The notes beneath the pieces were generated by a model. That model worked only from the letters and a program-made list of their open reading frames with translations. It searched no databases and was not told the origin of the DNA. A DNA stretch of 15,723 nucleotides from an uncultured Candidatus Melainabacteria bacterium (GTDB taxonomy: Bacteria > Cyanobacteriota > Vampirovibrionia > LMEP-6097), in NCBI GenBank assembly GCA_937927525.1, contig CALBDR010000159.1, positions 1 to 15,723 of the forward strand. The letters run 5' to 3'. The position numbers were made by a program, and so were the translations under genes. Positions 12,413 through 15,723 of this stretch are shown one piece after another; the first letter of the stretch is position 1, and each line of letters begins with the position of its first letter.

Positions 12413-12621
12413 TTTAATTTCCTTTTTAAATAAATAATCCTTGCAACTACAACTATTATACCTAGCACTAACATTAAAGATGAGTAAACAATTGCTTCAA
12501 AGTCTAAAAATAATTTATGGTAACAAATCTTATCAAGAATCCAAGTAGCAAAAGGAGTACACAAGGCAGAAACAGCAAGAGTCGCTATTGAATCAGTAAA
12601 ATTAAACCCTCTTTCTGCCAT
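12409..12621 (-). CDS. Unknown 70-residue two-TM membrane protein
   Basis: I do not recognise this protein. It has two hydrophobic segments, about 12-30 (IATLAVSALCTPFATWILD) and 42-63 (EAIVYSSLMLVLGIIVVVARII), and a strongly basic end (RIIYLKRKLK). By the positive-inside rule the C-terminus would be cytoplasmic, and therefore also the N-terminus. The overall shape, a short two-TM protein with a basic tail, resembles small holin-like or toxin-like proteins, but there is no sequence match I can name. The gene is followed without a gap by a 26-residue TM peptide. CATAAT lies 6 bases upstream of the ATG, with a GTGTACAC palindrome directly before it, so expression could be leaderless and repressor-controlled. 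Confidence 0.6.
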   Translation of the reverse strand: MAERGFNFTDSIATLAVSALCTPFATWILDKICYHKLFLDFEAIVYSSLMLVLGIIVVVARIIYLKRKLK

Positions 12622-12633
12622 AAATTAATTATG

Positions 12634-12641
12634 GTGTACAC
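12634..12641. promoter_or_regulatory. GTGTACAC palindrome before the small membrane genes
   Basis: This perfect 8-base palindrome lies 12 bases upstream of the ATG of the 70-residue protein and abuts the putative -10 CATAAT. It could be an operator half-site pair. Together with the nearby AGGGGTCA (12656-12663) it also looks like the ends of some IS elements, discussed under findings. Confidence 0.3.
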
Positions 12642-12675
12642 TCAAATAAATTTTTAGGGGTCATTGTTCCGCAAA

Positions 12676-13470
12676 TTAAACAAATTCTATAGAGATATCT
12701 TTCATGTGCTCATCAGTAATTAGTTGAGCGTTAGATTTTTCGAAGTTTTGATACTTTCTTATCATCTCAAAATACTCTTCAGGATTTTCATCATTTTTAC
12801 TTACAGGAAAAACTATTTTATTATTTGTAATAATAAGGTATAATCTTGCAAAAAATAAGAGCTTGCTTACTAAAATTGAACTTATTAAAACTCTCAAAAA
12901 TTTAACATCATTCGGGAAGCGAAGATATGATATCTCTTCAAGAGCAAAAAAATTACCATGAACATAATCTGATAAAAAATCATAAATTGATCGAATAGAA
13001 TCTTTAAAATTCAACTTTGATAAAATCCATCCATTCCCCTCTTTCCATTTATATCTCTCTGGGTCTTCAATAAATTTGGAGAATTGCTTTTTCATTCGTC
13101 CAAATTGAAACTCAGTTTTCTTGAAAGTATTAATATCTTCTTTCATTTGTTCCAAAGAATTTTTATTTAATTGTGACCAAGAAAGATCAAACGGAGTAGA
13201 CGAATTAAATTTATCATAATTTAATTTAGAATAAATTTGAAAACAAAGTATTAGAGTCTTAACTCCTCGTTTATATTTATCTAGTTGCTTGAAATCCTTG
13301 AGTGGGTTAGAAAGTTGATAAATATATGAAAATGTCAAATGATTTTCCAGTAATTGTCTTAATAGAACTAAGATTGATTGATAGTTATACTCGAAAAAAA
13401 TCTTCTTCTTTTCCTCAATTTCTAAATCATATCCTAGAAAAATATTTCCCGAATAAGAATTTTCATCCAA
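12676..13470 (-). CDS. Possible DUF5677/HEPN-like protein, main part of a split gene
   Basis: This 264-codon reading frame has no ATG near its beginning; the first usable start is TTG at 13468-13470. It is a helix-rich, very AT-rich coding region. LRQLLENHLTFSYIYQLSN (37-55) resembles the 'LRxLxExxxxxxYI' helix of DUF5677-type proteins. WILSKLNFKDSIRSIYDFLSDYVHGN (148-173) resembles their conserved 'Yxx(L/Y)SxyvHg' segment, with His171 and Gly172. A hydrophobic helix (SSILVSKLLFFARLYLIIT) follows. The family is uncharacterised and overlaps with HEPN-like groups; a defence role is possible but not shown. The frame continues upstream into the 64-codon ORF after a single TAA (13483-13485), so this is probably the larger part of one interrupted gene. 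Confidence 0.5.
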   Translation of the reverse strand: MDENSYSGNIFLGYDLEIEEKKKIFFEYNYQSILVLLRQLLENHLTFSYIYQLSNPLKDFKQLDKYKRGVKTLILCFQIYSKLNYDKFNSSTPFDLSWSQLNKNSLEQMKEDINTFKKTEFQFGRMKKQFSKFIEDPERYKWKEGNGWILSKLNFKDSIRSIYDFLSDYVHGNFFALEEISYLRFPNDVKFLRVLISSILVSKLLFFARLYLIITNNKIVFPVSKNDENPEEYFEMIRKYQNFEKSNAQLITDEHMKDISIEFV

Positions 13471-13482
13471 GAACCCAAGAGA

Positions 13483-13677
13483 TTAAATACTTTCTGAGGT
13501 AAACATGCTCTTTTTCAAAAATGCAACAGCATGACTAAAAGCTAGGTCATGATTTTCAGTTACAATTTTCAAAAATTCACTTTCATCTTTAGTTATAAAG
13601 CTGAACACAACTTTCAAAAGGCTTGAAATCTTTTTATAGTCATCAAGCAGATCTCTATCTTCAAACCAGCTATCCAT
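13483..13677 (-). CDS. N-terminal piece of the split DUF5677-like gene
   Basis: This 64-codon ORF (DSWFEDRDLLDDYKKISSLLKVVFSFI..., ...ENHDLAFSHAVAFLKKSMFTSES) is acidic at first and then amphipathic-helical. It begins only 2 bases after the uvrB stop codon, so it is probably translated from the uvrB transcript. It ends in TAA at 13483-13485, but the same frame stays open across the stop into the 264-codon ORF, with only four codons between the stop and the TTG. The ENHDLAFSHAVAFLKK segment looks like the first helix of the family that the downstream part belongs to. It may be a full small protein, but a fragment of a 333-codon gene is more likely. Confidence 0.5.
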   Translation of the reverse strand: MDSWFEDRDLLDDYKKISSLLKVVFSFITKDESEFLKIVTENHDLAFSHAVAFLKKSMFTSESI

Positions 13678-13679
13678 AT

Positions 13680-15716
13680 CTAAACCTTCTCCTCAAGTTT
13701 CTCCCTCAAAAGCTTAAGCTGATCTCTAAACTCTGCAGCCTGCTCAAAATCAAGATTTTTCGCAGCATCTTTCATTTCACTTTCTAATTTATCTATAGCT
13801 CTAACTAATTGTTTTTTAGAAACTTTACCAGATTTAGGGTCTATATCTTTCTTATCTATCCGAGAAGCGAGTACATCCTCTACTCTTTCAGCAGCGAAGA
13901 TATCTAAGATAGGATTAGAAGTTGACTTTAAGATAGTTTTTGGAGTTATACCGTGTTTTTCGTTATATTCAATCTGAATCTGACGACGACGCTCTGTCTC
14001 AGAAATCGCTTTCTCCATGCTAGCTGTCATCTTATCAGCGAAAAGTAAAACCTTAGAATTAGCATTACGAGCAGCTCTACCTATCATCTGAATTAATGTA
14101 CGATAATTACGAAGATAACCTTCCTTATCAGCATCCATAATACAGACAAGAGAAACCTCGGGTAAATCTATTCCTTCTCTAAGTAAGTTTACACCAACTA
14201 AAACATCGAATTCATTCATTCTTAAAGCCCTTAAGATTTCTATCCTTTCAAGTGCCTTAATCTCACTATGCAAGTACCTTGCACGCACATCGTGATCTAA
14301 AAGATAATCACTCAGATCTTCTGCCATTTTTTTAGTGAGAGTATTTATAATAACTTTCTCACCTTTATCGATCTTTTCCTGAGCAGCTTCCATAAGAACA
14401 TCAATTTGTCCTTTAGTTGTAATCACTTCTAATTCAGGATCAAGCAGACCAGTAGGTCTAATAATCAGCTCAGTTACATTTTCACCACAGGTTTCTAGCT
14501 CTTCATCCCCTGGAGTCGCTGAAATGTAAACTATATTTTTTACACGCTCGGTAAATTCATCATACTTAAGTGGACGGTTATCCAGAGCACACGGTAAGCG
14601 GAAGCCATAATCCACTAGAACCTGCTTACGGCTTCTATCTCCGTTATACATTGCTTTTAGCTGAGGTAGCGTCATGTGTGACTCATCGATATAACAGACC
14701 CAACCATCTTCTCCATAACGGCGATTGTAATAATCTATAAGTACCTGTGGAGCAGAGCCAGGCTTTCTGCGTTCAAAGATCCTGGAATAATTCTCAATCC
14801 CAGAGCAATATCCCATTTCTTTTATCATCTCCAGATCATATTTAGTACGCTGTTGGATTCTTTGTGCTTCGAAGTCCTTTCCTTGAGAGCGAAGGTCATT
14901 CACTCTATCGTGAAGTTCTTTTTCTATTTGTGCGACAGCTTCTTCTACCAGATCATCATCTGTCATATAGTGCTTTGCTGGAAAAACTTTCACTTCATCT
15001 AAAAGCTCCACTATTTCTCCTGTGACATGATCCACCAGAGACAAGCGCTCTATCTCGTCACCAAAGAACTCTATCCTTAAAATCTTTTCTTCATCTGCCT
15101 GCCAGATATCAACAATCTCCCCACGCACCCTAAATAAACCACGCAAAAGCTCGGTATCATTTCTACCATATTGAATTTCGACTAAATTCTTCAAAAATTC
15201 TTTCTGATCTATTTCCATACCTAAGGCAAGTGGAATCGCTGACTTAAAGTACAGTTCAGGAGTCCCTAAACCATAGATACAACTGACAGAAGCGACGACT
15301 AGAACATCGTCCCTTTCATAGATCCCTCTAGTAGTCGAATATCTAAGTCTGTCGATATTATCATTAACCTTGGCTGTCTTTTCGATAAAAGTATCAGAAC
15401 TAGGTATATAACTTTCAGGCTGATAGTAGTCGTAATAACTTATGAAATATTCGACTTTATTATCTGGGAAAAATTCTTTAAATTCATTACAGAGTTGTCC
15501 AGCAAGAGTTTTATTATGTGCAAGTACTAAAGCTGGCTTATTTATTTTTTGAATAATATTTGCGACGGTATAAGTTTTACCACTTCCAGTAATCCCAAGC
15601 AAAACCTGGCGCTTACAATCATTATTTAAACGCTCAGAGACTTCTTCTATCGCCTTAGGTTGATCACCAGCTGGCTGGTATTGGCTTTCTAATCTCCATG
15701 GGATAAATCTAGGCAC
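13680..15716 (-). CDS. uvrB: Excinuclease ABC subunit B (UvrB)
   Basis: UvrB is the damage-verifying helicase-like subunit of nucleotide excision repair. It receives DNA from UvrA and recruits UvrC. Motifs are in order: Walker A GITGSGKT (41-48), the beta-hairpin region YYDYYQPESYIPSSDTF (94-110), DESH (344-347), SATPGDEE, LREGIDLPEVSLV (motif V), MIGRAARN (motif VI), and a C-terminal UVR domain (KDAAKNLDFEQAAEFRDQLKLLREKL) that contacts UvrC. The 678-residue length is normal. The start is GTG at 15714-15716, directly preceded in frame by TAA (15717-15719), so no longer start is possible and no internal ATG fits the conserved QYQPAGDQPKAI region. Seven bases remain to the window edge, so its promoter is not visible. 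The split DUF5677-like gene follows after 2 bases. Confidence 0.97.
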   Translation of the reverse strand: MPRFIPWRLESQYQPAGDQPKAIEEVSERLNNDCKRQVLLGITGSGKTYTVANIIQKINKPALVLAHNKTLAGQLCNEFKEFFPDNKVEYFISYYDYYQPESYIPSSDTFIEKTAKVNDNIDRLRYSTTRGIYERDDVLVVASVSCIYGLGTPELYFKSAIPLALGMEIDQKEFLKNLVEIQYGRNDTELLRGLFRVRGEIVDIWQADEEKILRIEFFGDEIERLSLVDHVTGEIVELLDEVKVFPAKHYMTDDDLVEEAVAQIEKELHDRVNDLRSQGKDFEAQRIQQRTKYDLEMIKEMGYCSGIENYSRIFERRKPGSAPQVLIDYYNRRYGEDGWVCYIDESHMTLPQLKAMYNGDRSRKQVLVDYGFRLPCALDNRPLKYDEFTERVKNIVYISATPGDEELETCGENVTELIIRPTGLLDPELEVITTKGQIDVLMEAAQEKIDKGEKVIINTLTKKMAEDLSDYLLDHDVRARYLHSEIKALERIEILRALRMNEFDVLVGVNLLREGIDLPEVSLVCIMDADKEGYLRNYRTLIQMIGRAARNANSKVLLFADKMTASMEKAISETERRRQIQIEYNEKHGITPKTILKSTSNPILDIFAAERVEDVLASRIDKKDIDPKSGKVSKKQLVRAIDKLESEMKDAAKNLDFEQAAEFRDQLKLLREKLEEKV

Positions 15717-15723
15717 TTATATG

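Noticed and set aside
1..15723. tRNA, rRNA or CRISPR arrays
   Set aside because: All gaps between genes are short and none shows tRNA-like arms or regularly spaced repeats.

Overview
This is a low-GC, densely packed bacterial window using the standard code; TAA, TAG and TGA all end recognisable genes. No gap between genes exceeds about 100 bases, apart from one stretch of about 97 bases and a 54-base gap around two tiny membrane ORFs. I see no rRNA, tRNA, CRISPR array or transposase. The presence of LspA, an O-antigen-ligase-like membrane protein, a renalase-like flavoprotein and NadA suggests an organism with a lipoprotein-bearing, probably Gram-negative-type envelope. The set would fit a low-GC non-photosynthetic relative of Cyanobacteria, but that is a weak inference and not a taxonomic call.

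Left part (1-2365): the end of a renalase-like FAD oxidoreductase, then nadA (quinolinate synthase, NAD biosynthesis). A compact three-gene toxin-antitoxin locus follows. It has a ParD-like RHH protein, a second small antitoxin with a C-terminal toxin-binding-type tail, and a MazF/PemK-type toxin, each overlapping the next by 11 bases. A putative promoter/operator dyad lies in front. Next on the minus strand (2366-3519) are lspA and an unknown two-TM protein. lspA carries a 17-bp-arm perfect palindrome inside its coding sequence.

Centre (3547-11890, plus strand): an O-antigen-ligase-like polytopic protein, then a tightly overlapping gene block encoding a complete glycine cleavage system with its cofactor supply. 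The order is gcvP (a natural fusion of the two-subunit GcvPA and GcvPB types), lipA (lipoyl synthase), a LipM/LplA-type lipoyl-attachment enzyme, a shortened dihydrolipoamide dehydrogenase (L-protein), gcvT and gcvH. The acyltransferase would load octanoyl onto Lys59 of GcvH, LipA would insert the two sulfurs, P and T would decarboxylate glycine and transfer the methylene unit to folate, and L would reoxidise the dihydrolipoyl arm. All parts needed to make and run the system are therefore in one transcription unit.

Right part (11887-15716, minus strand): an unknown helical protein converges on gcvH with overlapping stop codons. A pair of tiny membrane proteins follows: a 70-residue two-TM protein and a 26-residue single-TM peptide coupled by ATGA. 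Upstream of them is a possible DUF5677/HEPN-like gene that is split by one in-frame TAA into a 64-codon and a 264-codon piece. It directly follows uvrB (excision repair helicase subunit), which starts at GTG near the right edge.
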